Shown here one piece after another: positions 1-9,085 of a stretch of 64,000 nt of DNA. The notes beneath the pieces were generated by a model. That model saw only the letters and a program-made list of their open reading frames with translations, was not told the DNA's origin and ran no database searches. Each line of letters begins with the position of its first letter. The stretch's first letter is position 1. The position numbers and the translations under genes were made by a program. The DNA lies in contig NZ_CP114887.1 of assembly GCF_028747805.1 (NCBI RefSeq), positions 2,721,501-2,785,500 on the forward strand. The letters run 5' to 3'. The DNA is from Solibacillus daqui (lineage in GTDB: Bacteria > Bacillota > Bacilli > Bacillales_A > Planococcaceae).

Positions 1-1491
1 ATGCAAATACGTTTGGAAGTGGAAAATAACCGCTGGGATAAGTAATGTAGCAGCCATCTTTTTAAGACTGGAACCTTTATCAAGGAAATAAAATGCCAAT
101 AACACCGAACCATATAGGACGACGAGCCAAAACATTGACGGTTTTCCAGGATTCCACATTTGAATAATTGGCTGTTGAATAGCGAGAATGAGGTCTGTTA
201 ACCACAAACGAAGTGGCTTATAAATCGTAAAAATTAGATGATTAATTGGTAGTGGAATAAATGAACAAGTAAGGAGAGCGAGATTAACCGGTAAAATAAT
301 GAAGGAAAACAGTGGTACAAAAAAGATATTCGCAATAAAAGAAGATAAGCTGATTTCAAAAAAGTGATGTAACAACAGTGGGTAAACGAGGATTTGACAA
401 ACGAACGTAATAAAAAATGACTGCACCCAAAAATTTTCGTAGCGCGCTAATATACGGCTTGAGTATACAAGACTATACGTAGCCAAATAAGATAATTGAA
501 AGCCTACCTGATATATCGCACCAGGCTCAATGAGTAAAAAACCAAGCAAACTAAGTGATAAGGCATCGTCCATCGGAATTTTCCAACGAAAATATTGTGC
601 TAACATAATGAATTCTACAACACTAACAGCACGCCAAATTGACGGTGCGCCACCCGCTAAAACAGCATATATAGGTAATAAAATAAGCAACAATATATTC
701 GCTAACTCGCGTCGTACACCTAAACGCAGTAATAGTTGAAAAAACAGTAGTGAGACAAGTGCCACATGTAGACCTGAAATTGCAAACAAATGTGTAATGC
801 CTAGTTTTTGATACGCGCGGTTTAATTCTTCATCCACATTTTCTTGTAGACCGATTAATAGCGCCTGAGCTTCTGCAACGAGCGAGTTTGGAAAGGTTTG
901 TTCAATATGCTCTTTTAACCAAAAGCGCTGATCATAAATCGGTTGTAGGAACGTTTTTTCCGTACTGACAAGCGTCATGCTTCCAATCTCCACAATGCCG
1001 CGCGCACTTTTACTTTCCAAATACCGCCCCATTAAAAACCCGTAGCGATGCGCTGGAATTGACGGCTCTACTTGCTGTCCTGTTACAAAATAAATTTGCC
1101 CAGCTAATTGCATGGACTGTAATTCATGCTTTTGCTGTTCACTCTTGATTTCGTATGTAACATAGACTTTATTACCTTGCGCATCCTTCATAATGCCACG
1201 CAACATGACACCATTTATTTTGTATTGATCTGTCCAAGTAAGTTCTGCAGGCAACGTCACAGGTTCCTGTAACTTATCTACTTCATAGCTAAAATAACAG
1301 TATGTCAATAAATTAATAGTCACAATCCCTACTAAATGCCATTTCCAAAGCTTTTTATAGAAACAAAATCCAACTAATAACCCGAGTAACCATAATAGCC
1401 TTACCGATTGAAAACTAGCGACAGCACTAATACAAACCGATAAGGCATAGTAAATCCAATTATGCTTGTATAAGTTGACCAAATAAAGCAT
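1..1491 (-). CDS. comEC: ComEC/Rec2 DNA uptake channel, N-terminal 497 codons (truncated by window edge)
   Basis: This is the polytopic membrane channel that carries single-stranded transforming DNA across the cytoplasmic membrane in competence. I translated 497 codons with no stop up to the first base of the window, so the 3' part, where the metallo-beta-lactamase-like domain of this family lies, is outside. The ComEC core signature HLFAISGLHVALVS is at about residue 231, followed by a conserved AGGAPSIWRAV segment and several hydrophobic helices. The ATG at 1489-1491 has GAGGAG seven bases upstream, inside the end of comEB, so the two genes overlap by 32 bp and are probably translationally coupled. 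Last gene of the comE operon. Confidence 0.95.
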   Translation of the reverse strand, partial: MLYLVNLYKHNWIYYALSVCISAVASFQSVRLLWLLGLLVGFCFYKKLWKWHLVGIVTINLLTYCYFSYEVDKLQEPVTLPAELTWTDQYKINGVMLRGIMKDAQGNKVYVTYEIKSEQQKHELQSMQLAGQIYFVTGQQVEPSIPAHRYGFLMGRYLESKSARGIVEIGSMTLVSTEKTFLQPIYDQRFWLKEHIEQTFPNSLVAEAQALLIGLQENVDEELNRAYQKLGITHLFAISGLHVALVSLLFFQLLLRLGVRRELANILLLILLPIYAVLAGGAPSIWRAVSVVEFIMLAQYFRWKIPMDDALSLSLLGFLLIEPGAIYQVGFQLSYLATYSLVYSSRILARYENFWVQSFFITFVCQILVYPLLLHHFFEISLSSFIANIFFVPLFSFIILPVNLALLTCSFIPLPINHLIFTIYKPLRLWLTDLILAIQQPIIQMWNPGKPSMFWLVVLYGSVLLAFYFLDKGSSLKKMAATLLIPAVIFHFQTYLH

Positions 1492-2035
1492 GCATCTTCT
1501 CCTCAAACGGGAGCAATTCTTCATGGCTAGCGCCTAAAGCACGCAATTTTTCAAGCATGTCAAATGTTAACGCGTATTTTTCATCCTGTAAAAAATCAAT
1601 TTTTGCTTCATCAAATGGAATATGTACAACATTTACATTTGCTTTTGCAAATAATTCTAACGCATACATACTATTTTTATAATCTTTTGCATAGTAGACG
1701 TTTTTAATACCGGCTTGGATAATTGTTTTCGTACATGGTAAGCACGGGAAATGTGTTACATAAAGGTCGGCACCATTTGCCGGTGTACCGTATTTTGCAC
1801 ATTGTAGTAATGCGTTAGTTTCGGCATGAACCGTACGTACACAGTGATTATCCACCACGTAACATCCTTGTTCAATACAATGCTCATCGCCCGAAATCGA
1901 GCCGTTATAGCCACCTGCAATAATGCGTTTTTCGCGAACAATTGTTGCGCCAACAGCTAGGCGTGTACAAGTACTACGCAATGCTAGTAAATGACTTTGT
2001 GCCATAAAAAATTGATCCCAAGTAATACGCTCCAT
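1460..2035 (-). CDS. comEB: ComEB, deoxycytidylate (dCMP) deaminase family protein
   Basis: Zinc-dependent cytidine/dCMP deaminase family protein that converts dCMP to dUMP. It is encoded in the comE operon although it is not known to be needed for transformation in B. subtilis. The 192-residue protein has the HAE zinc/catalytic motif at residues 70-72 and the second zinc pair in PCLPC (Cys98, Cys101). An upstream in-frame start would add 20 residues, but the ATG at 2035 has GGAGG eight bases upstream and gives the usual family N terminus, so I chose it. It overlaps the start of comEC and follows comEA. Confidence 0.93.
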   Translation of the reverse strand: MERITWDQFFMAQSHLLALRSTCTRLAVGATIVREKRIIAGGYNGSISGDEHCIEQGCYVVDNHCVRTVHAETNALLQCAKYGTPANGADLYVTHFPCLPCTKTIIQAGIKNVYYAKDYKNSMYALELFAKANVNVVHIPFDEAKIDFLQDEKYALTFDMLEKLRALGASHEELLPFEEKMHALFGQLIQA

Positions 2036-2120
2036 ATGATAACCTCCAATAATTATGTTACTTCTCAGTTTATACGTAAGTTTTGTGAATCGCAATGCAC
2101 GTTTATTTCGAGATTTTACA

Positions 2121-2777
2121 TTACTTTACATCAATTAACTCTTTTAATTGCTCAAACGTCTTTTCACCGATTCCAGTTACCTTTTTTAAATCCTCAATCG
2201 TCTGAAAATTGCCCTGCTCTGTACGGTGGCCAATAATGGCGTTTGCCTTTGATGGACCGATACCTGGTAATTGAGTCAGTTCACTGTCATTTGCCTTGTT
2301 TAAATTAACTTTGCCTGATTTATTAACTCCACTGCTTCCACTTGATGAGGAATTGCTTGTGGCACCTACAATAAGCATTTCTAGCTCCTCTGTTAGCTGC
2401 TCGCCGACTTTTGGAATATAAAGTACCAATTCATCTTGAAGCTTTTGAGCATGGTTAATAAGTGTTGGATTTGCCTGTTCCGTATAGCCACCTGCAGCTT
2501 CAATAGCATCAACAATACGCATGCCTTCTTCAAGGGTATAAACACCTGGATAACGAACAGCCCCTTTCACATCTACCATATAAGCTTCGGGTGTATTATT
2601 TTCAATAATTTCGGGTTCGGTAGGTTCAATTGCTGCTAGTGGAGCGATTGGTTCAATCGTTTGTATTGGGGATTGTTTTGAAGTATCGTGAATGGTGAAA
2701 AAATAAAATAATAGAGCTGCGAGAACACTCCCTGTAATCACAAGCATCTTTTTATACTTCTCTAAAAATGGCTGCAC
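2121..2777 (-). CDS. comEA: ComEA, membrane-anchored competence DNA receptor
   Basis: Binds double-stranded DNA at the cell surface and delivers it to the uptake channel. It has one transmembrane helix near residues 10-28, a SLBB-type beta domain (about 60-120) and a C-terminal helix-hairpin-helix DNA-binding region with LPGIGPSKANAI and VTGIGEKT motifs. A Ser/Gly-rich linker separates the domains. The longest frame begins at a GTG at 2789, but the SD-like AAAGGGTG lies directly on that codon. The GTG at 2777 is nine bases downstream and is the better start. The divergent comER gene found next to comEA in B. subtilis is not present upstream. Confidence 0.93.
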   Translation of the reverse strand: MQPFLEKYKKMLVITGSVLAALLFYFFTIHDTSKQSPIQTIEPIAPLAAIEPTEPEIIENNTPEAYMVDVKGAVRYPGVYTLEEGMRIVDAIEAAGGYTEQANPTLINHAQKLQDELVLYIPKVGEQLTEELEMLIVGATSNSSSSGSSGVNKSGKVNLNKANDSELTQLPGIGPSKANAIIGHRTEQGNFQTIEDLKKVTGIGEKTFEQLKELIDVK

Positions 2778-2893
2778 ATCAAAAAACACCCTTTCTTAAA
2801 GAAGGCTTTATATATGGAGCTACCTCCACTATACAAAGTTTCATTCATCAAGAAAAGGTATTTCAAGTAAATCACTGAAACTGTCTATTTCGG

Positions 2894-3631
2894 CTATTTT
2901 ACCGCACGAATAAAAATTCGTTCACTTTCATCTTGTGGTGCTTCATCGGACCAATCGGCTGAAATTTCAATAGATGTAAAGCCGATTTCTGTTAACCACA
3001 TTTCGTATTGCTGATAAGCAAATGTCCTCTGGAAATGCTCTTCGTCAAAACGTTCAAATAAATCGCTCTCTGTTTGTATAAAAAACGTCATTTGATGATA
3101 GACGGAATGCTCAAATTCACCTGGTTCTGTATGCCAAACATACGTTATTTTACCGTCGTCATACGTAAATGGACCATCCAAAAAGATGTCGTCCATTTTA
3201 AATAGTGAATGCACATCAAAAAACAATTGCCCACCAACACGTAAACTAGCATAAATCCGCTTCAACGTTTCAACAACATTTGCCTCGTCTTTTACATAGT
3301 TAATCGAATCAATTGGTATAATTGCAACATCTAAGTTGTCAAAGCCATCTAACTCATCCATACTCATCGCATATAACGGCATTGATATACCGTTTGCTGC
3401 CATTCGCGCACTTGCCACAGCAAGCATGTCCTCAGATAAATCAATACCCGAAACTTGATAGCCCGCAACATGTAGCATACTTGTTAGCGTCCCGGTACCA
3501 CAGCCAATATCTAATAATTGTTTGAATTGTGTTGCTGGTGCATAACGAGTAATCCACTGTACGTACTGATCATACGGAATGTCGACCATTAGTTCGTCAT
3601 AAACCTCAGCAAAACGCTCATAACTATTCAT
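2894..3631 (-). CDS. yqeM: Class I SAM-dependent methyltransferase (YqeM-like)
   Basis: Rossmann-fold methyltransferase of unknown substrate. The SAM-binding glycine loop LLDIGCGTGTL is near residues 40-50, followed by the acidic residue at the end of strand beta-2 (GIDLSEDML). The length of 245 residues is normal for YqeM. It overlaps the end of rsfS by 8 bp and closes the yqeG-yqeM gene block, in the same order as in B. subtilis. Position next to ribosome-associated genes might suggest an rRNA or protein target, but nothing in the sequence shows it. Confidence 0.85.
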   Translation of the reverse strand: MNSYERFAEVYDELMVDIPYDQYVQWITRYAPATQFKQLLDIGCGTGTLTSMLHVAGYQVSGIDLSEDMLAVASARMAANGISMPLYAMSMDELDGFDNLDVAIIPIDSINYVKDEANVVETLKRIYASLRVGGQLFFDVHSLFKMDDIFLDGPFTYDDGKITYVWHTEPGEFEHSVYHQMTFFIQTESDLFERFDEEHFQRTFAYQQYEMWLTEIGFTSIEISADWSDEAPQDESERIFIRAVK

Positions 3632-3977
3632 TGTTAGATTGTGGCGTATCTAAATGTGGTGCATCTCCCCATAAACGCTCTAAATTGTAGTATGCACGCT
3701 CATCTTTATGGAAAATATGCGCAACAACATCACCCATGTCCACTAAAATCCAACGAGCTGTATCAAAGCCTTCTAATTTACGTACAGTAAAGCCTGCTTC
3801 TTCTGCTTTTTCTTTAATTTCACGTGCAATCGCTTGTACTTGGCGTTCTGAGCTACCTTCTGCGATGATAAAATAATCTGCTAATAGGGAAATACCTTGC
3901 ATATTTAATGCAACAATATCCTCGCCTCGTTTGTCGTCAATTGCTTTATAAGCAATACTTAATAATGTTTCGTTCAT
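3624..3977 (-). CDS. rsfS: Ribosome silencing factor RsfS
   Basis: Small DUF143/Iojap-family protein that binds ribosomal protein L14 on the 50S subunit and blocks subunit joining when nutrients are scarce. It has 117 residues, the usual length. Typical family segments are present: KRGEDIVALNM, then ADYFIIAEGSSERQVQAIA, then the DMGDVVAHIFH core. It starts 6 bases after the end of yqeK and overlaps yqeM, so it is clearly co-transcribed with nadD and yqeK. Confidence 0.93.
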   Translation of the reverse strand: MNETLLSIAYKAIDDKRGEDIVALNMQGISLLADYFIIAEGSSERQVQAIAREIKEKAEEAGFTVRKLEGFDTARWILVDMGDVVAHIFHKDERAYYNLERLWGDAPHLDTPQSNNE

Positions 3978-3983
3978 GTATGT

Positions 3984-4544
3984 TTATTCCTCTCTCATTA
4001 AACTGTTGTAACACTCAATTGAAACTGGATAAATGGCTATTTGTGAACTTACTAAATGCATGAGCGAATGCAGTACACATGCTCGAAATGCATCATTCAA
4101 ATCCACCTCTGCAAATGCACGTAGCTCATCTACCCCGGGGAACTTTCGATTTGGTTCAATCATATCTGCTACAAAAATAATTTTTTCAAATGTAGTCATA
4201 TTCTCTCGGCCAGTTGTATGGAAACGGATGGCATTCAAAATGTCTTTATCTTCGATATGAAGTTCGTTTTGAACAATCCAAGCGCCAACAGGTCCATGTA
4301 GAATTTCGCTATCCCATTGTAGTAATCGCGGATCTAAATTTTGTTCGTAAACAATTTTTCGCATCCACTCTACATCAGCATACTTGGCGATATCATGAAA
4401 AATCGCTGCAATTTCAGCCTTTTTTTCATCTTGACCATATCGTTTTGCCAAATGAATTGCCGTTTCCATTACTCCAATAGTATGAATATAACGTTTTTCT
4501 GGCATACGACCTTTAATTGCTGCTAACATCGCTTGTCGCTCCAT
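3984..4544 (-). CDS. yqeK: HD-domain Ap4A hydrolase YqeK
   Basis: HD-superfamily phosphohydrolase. B. subtilis YqeK is known to hydrolyse diadenosine tetraphosphate symmetrically. Metal ligands are visible at His21, the FHD pair at 49-51 and His78 in ILHGPVGA. The open frame reaches further upstream, but the ATG at 4544 has AAGGAAGG a few bases before it and gives the standard N terminus (MERQAML), making 186 residues. The start lies inside the 3' end of nadD (32 bp overlap), which implies translational coupling with NAD synthesis. Confidence 0.9.
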   Translation of the reverse strand: MERQAMLAAIKGRMPEKRYIHTIGVMETAIHLAKRYGQDEKKAEIAAIFHDIAKYADVEWMRKIVYEQNLDPRLLQWDSEILHGPVGAWIVQNELHIEDKDILNAIRFHTTGRENMTTFEKIIFVADMIEPNRKFPGVDELRAFAEVDLNDAFRACVLHSLMHLVSSQIAIYPVSIECYNSLMREE

Positions 4545-5103
4545 ATAGACCTTCCTTTCGAATATAACATTCCACTGCTTCTGGTAATAAATATTGCAGT
4601 GAGCCTTGCTGTTGTAATCGATTGCGAATAAATGTTGAAGAAAGATTAATCTCCGGTGCCTCCACCATTCGTACATTGTAATCAGTTTTTGCCTCGGAAC
4701 CAGGACGCTTCACCCCAACGAAATTGACAAGCTTTATAAGCTCATCAATGTGGTACCACGTATGAAGCGAATCAATCATGTCGCCACCAATGATAAAATA
4801 AAATTCCACATCGGGTTCACGTTCATGTAATACTTTCATCGTATCATACGTATAAGAAACGCCTCCACGCTCAAGTTCAAAAGTTTCCACGTTAAAATAA
4901 GGTACGTCTTCAATCGCGAGCTCAACCATTTTTAAGCGTTGTTCATTCGTCGCAGATTTCGATACGTCTTTATGCGGTGCTTTCGCATTTGGCATAAAGC
5001 GTACTTCTGACAAACCTAACGCCGCATACACCTCATTAGCCATAATTAAATGACCAATATGTGGCGGATTAAATGTACCACCAAAAAGACCAACCTTCTT
5101 CAT
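4513..5103 (-). CDS. nadD: Nicotinate-nucleotide adenylyltransferase NadD
   Basis: Transfers AMP from ATP to nicotinic acid mononucleotide, the adenylation step shared by NAD synthesis and salvage. The nucleotidyltransferase HIGH motif (residues 15-18, after GGTFNPP) and the C-terminal SSTFIRNRL motif are both present. Three ATG codons run in tandem. The third (5103) is the only one well spaced from the AAGGTGA SD sequence, so I chose it, giving 196 residues. It lies between yhbY and yqeK in a tight operon. Confidence 0.95.
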   Translation of the reverse strand: MKKVGLFGGTFNPPHIGHLIMANEVYAALGLSEVRFMPNAKAPHKDVSKSATNEQRLKMVELAIEDVPYFNVETFELERGGVSYTYDTMKVLHEREPDVEFYFIIGGDMIDSLHTWYHIDELIKLVNFVGVKRPGSEAKTDYNVRMVEAPEINLSSTFIRNRLQQQGSLQYLLPEAVECYIRKEGLYGATSDVSSN

Positions 5104-5114
5104 CATCATTCACC

Positions 5115-5420
5115 TTATTTCGCTTGTGCTTTTGGTAATACGATTTTTTTATTGTTACGAGATTCTTTATATAACACAACTGTTAATCCGATTAATTGTA
5201 CTAATTCAGCGCGTGTACCTTCTGCTAACTCTTGTGCTACGTCATTTTTATCTTCTTCGCAGTTATCTAAAATACGTACTTTAATAAGTTCGCGAGCTTC
5301 TAAAACATCGCGTAATTGTACAAGCATTGCATCATTTACGCCACCCTTCCCCACTTGGAAAATTGGATCTAAATGATGTGCCTCAGCACGTAAAAAACGT
5401 TTTTGTTTACCTGTTAACAT
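5115..5420 (-). CDS. yhbY: RNA-binding protein YhbY (CRM domain)
   Basis: CRM-domain RNA-binding protein associated with pre-50S ribosomal particles. The signature LTGKQKRFLRAEAHHL at the N terminus and the GKGGV loop (about residues 28-32) are typical. The frame is open further upstream, but MLTGKQ at 5420 is the universal family start and has AGGAGG 12 bases before it. That SD overlaps the last codons of aroE. 101 residues, a normal length. Confidence 0.92.
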   Translation of the reverse strand: MLTGKQKRFLRAEAHHLDPIFQVGKGGVNDAMLVQLRDVLEARELIKVRILDNCEEDKNDVAQELAEGTRAELVQLIGLTVVLYKESRNNKKIVLPKAQAK

Positions 5421-5425
5421 AATTT

Positions 5426-6256
5426 CTATTTTCCTCCTAATTGCTCTATTAAACGAGCAATCATTGCATTTGTATTTGGATAATTGCCTAACCAATGCTC
5501 ATAAGCAATCGCGCCTTGATGAACGAACATGCCTAAGCCGTTGACAATTGTTGCACCTTTTTGCTCAGCCGCTTGCAAAAAGGGCGTCATTAATGGATTA
5601 TACACAATATCAGCCGCAATTGCCCCTGTTGGAAACTTTTCAAGCGAAAATGGTAATGCAAAGTCGCCCGTCGACATACCTGCAGGAGTAGTTTGAATAA
5701 AGATTCGATACGCATCTAAATTCCCCTCTGCTTGTTGCATGGTAATCGCTACACCAGCATTCATTTCATCGACAATTTGTTGTGCTTTTTCGACTGTACG
5801 ATTAGCAATTGTTATGTTTTTATAACCTACCATTTGAAGCGCAAATGCAATACCACGCGCTGCACCACCCGCACCGATTAATAATACAGGCTCCGTTCGC
5901 TTTGATGTACCGATTGCTGCTTCAAGTGACTTTACAAAACCTGGACCATCTGTGTTATAGCCTTTTAGTTTGCCTTCAGCTGTTCGTACGACTGTATTGA
6001 CTGCACCCATTTTTTTTGCTAATTCATCTAATTCATCTAAAAAAGGAATAATCGTTTGTTTATGTGGAATTGTAACGTTCCAGCCACTAGCTCCTAGCAG
6101 TTTAAACGACGCAACTGCCTGCTGTAAATTTTCAGGCTTCACGTGTACTGGGATATATGTTGCATCTACTTTCTCCTGCTCATACCACGCATTGTGCATT
6201 TCAGGAGATTTTGATTGAGCAATCGGGTCTCCAATAACCGCAAACCACTTTTTCAT
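5426..6256 (-). CDS. aroE: Shikimate dehydrogenase AroE
   Basis: NADPH-dependent reduction of 3-dehydroshikimate to shikimate in aromatic amino acid synthesis. Shikimate-binding SKSP is at residues 15-18. The catalytic Lys66 lies in NVTIPHK, the partner Asp103 in NTDG, and the nucleotide-binding GAGGAARG loop is near residues 128-135. The start at 6256 has GAAGGTC eight bases upstream. A start 21 bases earlier lacks such support. 276 residues, normal for the family. Confidence 0.95.
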   Translation of the reverse strand: MKKWFAVIGDPIAQSKSPEMHNAWYEQEKVDATYIPVHVKPENLQQAVASFKLLGASGWNVTIPHKQTIIPFLDELDELAKKMGAVNTVVRTAEGKLKGYNTDGPGFVKSLEAAIGTSKRTEPVLLIGAGGAARGIAFALQMVGYKNITIANRTVEKAQQIVDEMNAGVAITMQQAEGNLDAYRIFIQTTPAGMSTGDFALPFSLEKFPTGAIAADIVYNPLMTPFLQAAEQKGATIVNGLGMFVHQGAIAYEHWLGNYPNTNAMIARLIEQLGGK

Positions 6257-6335
6257 CGACAAGACCTTCTTTCCCAAAAATTGAAATCCATTTCACCTTG
6301 GCATAATTACCGTCTAGCAGGTGTGCTGGTAGTCG

Positions 6336-7439
6336 TTAGATTAGTGACGGGCGAACGAATACTTCGACCCCTTTAGGTGCATACGCTGCAACGACAACAT
6401 TTGCATGTTGTACCGTGATCCAGCCTAAACCTGAGAATACAACATCTGTTTTCGCTTCTTTAATCGAAAATTCATGACGTACTAATTCAGGTAATTGATC
6501 AATATGCGCTGCTGTAGGTGGTGCTAAAAGCTCCCCTTTATGCTCTGCGTACAATAAATCTGCTCGTTCTAGCTTTGTACGGTGAATTGGTAAATCATTT
6601 GCTACATGCACAGTAAATGCAGCACGTTCACCTTTAATGAAATCAAAGCGTGCTAATGCCCCAATAAATAACGTTTGTCCCTCATTTTGTTGATACACTT
6701 TTGGTTTAATTTCTTTTTTCGGCATAATGTATTTTAATTCACTCGAATCAATATGATGCGCCATTTGGTGATGATTGATAATACCAGGTGTGTCAAATAA
6801 TGCAGCACCGTCATCTAACGGAATACCAATCATATCAAGTGTTGTCCCTGGGAAGTGAGATGTCGTAATTACTTCCCCTTCACCAGTTGCTTGTTTAATA
6901 ATGCGGTTAATGAACGTTGATTTTCCTACATTTGTACAGCCAACTACATACACATCTTGTCCATTACGGTATTCTTCAATTGCCTCAACCACTTCTTGCA
7001 TGCCCATACCTTTATGTGCAGAAACAAGTTTTACATCTATCGGCTTTAAACCTAATGCCTTTGCTTCGCGTTTTAACCAGTTGATTACCTTTTTTTCTTT
7101 TACAGATTTCGGTAAAAGATCGGCTTTGTTTGCAACTAATAATACTGGATTTTTTCCAACAAAACGGTGTAAACCAGGTAACCAGCTGCCGTTAAAGTCA
7201 AAAATATCTACAATTTTTACGATTAGACCTTGCTGTTGTCCAAGACCATTTAAAATACGTAAAAAATCGTCATCCGTTAAGCTAACTGGTTGAATTTCAT
7301 TGTAATTTTTTAAACGGAAACAACGTTGGCAAATAATTGTTTCCTTTTCTAATGAAGATGCTGGCGCATAACCTAAACCATTCTTATCTTCTGTTTGAAT
7401 CACTGTTCCACAGCCAATACATTGTGGCATTTCGTTCAT
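6336..7439 (-). CDS. yqeH: Circularly permuted ribosome-biogenesis GTPase YqeH
   Basis: GTPase required for 30S subunit assembly. An N-terminal zinc finger (Cys7, Cys10, Cys37, Cys40) precedes a GTPase domain whose motifs occur in permuted order: G4 NKAD (104-107), then G1 GCTNVGKST (167-175), then G3 DTPG (216-219). This order defines the YqeH class. An ATG with AGGAGG nine bases upstream starts the 367-residue protein. It follows yqeG by 36 bases and heads the aroE-nadD-rsfS run. Confidence 0.94.
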   Translation of the reverse strand: MNEMPQCIGCGTVIQTEDKNGLGYAPASSLEKETIICQRCFRLKNYNEIQPVSLTDDDFLRILNGLGQQQGLIVKIVDIFDFNGSWLPGLHRFVGKNPVLLVANKADLLPKSVKEKKVINWLKREAKALGLKPIDVKLVSAHKGMGMQEVVEAIEEYRNGQDVYVVGCTNVGKSTFINRIIKQATGEGEVITTSHFPGTTLDMIGIPLDDGAALFDTPGIINHHQMAHHIDSSELKYIMPKKEIKPKVYQQNEGQTLFIGALARFDFIKGERAAFTVHVANDLPIHRTKLERADLLYAEHKGELLAPPTAAHIDQLPELVRHEFSIKEAKTDVVFSGLGWITVQHANVVVAAYAPKGVEVFVRPSLI

Positions 7440-7475
7440 TAAATATTTCCTCCTAAAATAAATGGCACCTTTGGA

Positions 7476-7991
7476 TTAGTCCTCCCAAGGATATTGCCCT
7501 TTTCGTTTTAAATCATTGTACACACGACGCTCTACAAAGCGGTTAAACTTAGTTACAAGCCCGTCTGAGTCTGCAACAGGACGCACTAAAAACGTATAAA
7601 TTTTTTGACGTTTTGCCCCCATGACATCCGTTAATAGTTGGTCGCCTAACATAGCAACCTCATTACGATTTAGGCGCAGTTTTACCATTGCATCATAGTA
7701 GGCCTTACCTAAAGGCTTTTTTGCACGATAAATAAACGGAATTCCATGTGGCTCTGCAAACGTTCTTACACGTTGTTCGTTGTTGTTTGATGCAATAATA
7801 ACTTTTATGCCCGCTTCACGCATCATGTCAAACCACTCAACAAGTTCTTCCGTTGCATCAGCACGATCCCATTCTACTAACGTATTATCTAAATCCGTAA
7901 TAATGCCTTTAATGCCTAGGTTGGCCAATTTTTCTGGCGTTACTTCGAAAATACTCGTGACAAATTCATTTGGTAATAAAAAACTATACAA
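7476..7991 (-). CDS. yqeG: HAD phosphatase YqeG (family IIIA)
   Basis: Haloacid dehalogenase-type phosphatase of the YqeG subfamily, related to phosphatidylglycerophosphate phosphatases. The substrate in Bacilli is not settled. The catalytic DLDNTLVEW motif (Asp33, Asp35) and the SNN and LGDQLLTDV motifs are present. The start is a TTG, with AGGGGT about eight bases upstream. 171 residues. First gene of the yqe block, preceded by a candidate extended -10 promoter in the end of psd. If it acts on phosphatidylglycerophosphate it would fit with neighbouring psd and pssA, but that is inference. Confidence 0.88.
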   Translation of the reverse strand: MYSFLLPNEFVTSIFEVTPEKLANLGIKGIITDLDNTLVEWDRADATEELVEWFDMMREAGIKVIIASNNNEQRVRTFAEPHGIPFIYRAKKPLGKAYYDAMVKLRLNRNEVAMLGDQLLTDVMGAKRQKIYTFLVRPVADSDGLVTKFNRFVERRVYNDLKRKGQYPWED

Positions 7992-8023
7992 ATTCGTTAC
8001 CCCTAACTCAAATTGATTTTTCT

Positions 8024-8034
8024 ATTATAACATA
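8024..8034 (-). promoter_or_regulatory. Candidate extended -10 promoter for the yqeG operon
   Basis: On the minus strand the sequence reads TATGT followed by TATAAT (hexamer at 8024-8029), a perfect extended -10 element about 30 bases upstream of the yqeG start. No good -35 is visible. It overlaps the last codons of psd. Confidence 0.5.
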
Positions 8035-8807
8035 GTAGCAAAGGCTTCTCCCATTTTTATCTTCGCTCCTTGGGTTACGTTCTCACAAAACGTCACTGCC
8101 TCTCGTTCAAATAACATCACCACAGTTGAACCAAATGTAAAATAGCCAACCTCTTCACCTTTCTTCCAATTGCTCGTTGTATTCGTTAATTCAATCGAAT
8201 TGACGAAAGTTGCACCTACTTTAATGAACGCTGCTTGGTGTTGGTCATCATATTTGATTTCGCTAATCATACGATAGTTATGGCTAATTGGTTTCTTTCC
8301 ATATTCAAGACCCATTTGATTTACTGGATATGATTTTTGTCCGAGCACATATTGGCGAGTAATCTGTCCGTTAATCGGGCTATGTATACGGTGATAATCT
8401 GCTGGGCTTAAATAAAAGACAATATATGTGCCATCTTCGTATCGCTTTGCTTGTTTAGTGGAGCCAAGTAAAGCTGCTAATGAATACGGCTTATTTTTTA
8501 CCGTAAACATCATGCCATCCGTAATTTTGCCGAAAACTTCAATTTTCGCATCTACTGGACTAGTAAAAATCGTCGGGCGATTATCTACAGGTCTTACATC
8601 CGCTTTTAACTCACGCACAAAAAAATCATGTAAACTTGTAAATTGTTGCTGTGATTTTGAAACCTCTGATAGGTTAATTCCGTATATATTACTATAGCTT
8701 TTAATAAAGGATTTACTTATTCGTGATTGGGCAACTGTTTGAAGCATTTTTGATGAAAATTTCCCATTCGAAAGTTCGATTAAATTTTGATACAATTTTT
8801 CTTTCAC
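8025..8807 (-). CDS. psd: Phosphatidylserine decarboxylase (proenzyme)
   Basis: Converts phosphatidylserine to phosphatidylethanolamine at the membrane. The proenzyme cuts itself before a serine that becomes the pyruvoyl group. The expected LGST-type site is present as FGST, with the serine near residue 227, close to the C terminus. A GTG at 8813 is only three bases from the GGAGG sequence, while the GTG at 8807 is nine bases away, so I prefer the latter (260 residues). It is divergent from pssA, the enzyme for the preceding step, with about 280 bp between them. Confidence 0.93.
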   Translation of the reverse strand: MKEKLYQNLIELSNGKFSSKMLQTVAQSRISKSFIKSYSNIYGINLSEVSKSQQQFTSLHDFFVRELKADVRPVDNRPTIFTSPVDAKIEVFGKITDGMMFTVKNKPYSLAALLGSTKQAKRYEDGTYIVFYLSPADYHRIHSPINGQITRQYVLGQKSYPVNQMGLEYGKKPISHNYRMISEIKYDDQHQAAFIKVGATFVNSIELTNTTSNWKKGEEVGYFTFGSTVVMLFEREAVTFCENVTQGAKIKMGEAFATML

Positions 8808-8935
8808 TTGCACTGGCCTCCAATGTTTATGTTTTCATATTTTCTAATTAAATTGATTTCGTAATTAATTTATTAACGTGAACCTCCACCTACCACGTAG
8901 ATTGATGAATGCATTTACTAAACGAGTTTTTTGGA

Positions 8936-8949
8936 CGGTAATTTTACCG
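8936..8949. promoter_or_regulatory. 14-bp palindrome between psd and pssA
   Basis: CGGTAA-TT-TTACCG is a perfect inverted repeat with 6-base arms. It lies near the middle of the gap between two divergent phospholipid genes, where an operator could act on both. No binding protein can be assigned from sequence. Confidence 0.3.
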
Positions 8950-9085
8950 CTTATAAATACGGGATAAAGATAAATTATATAATGGAAATGCACACAAATA
9001 AAGGTCCTATTATGAATAAACTACTACCTTTTTTTCAATTAACAAGTATAATAAAGAATAGCTAAAGAGCAAAGGAGTGTTTCCG

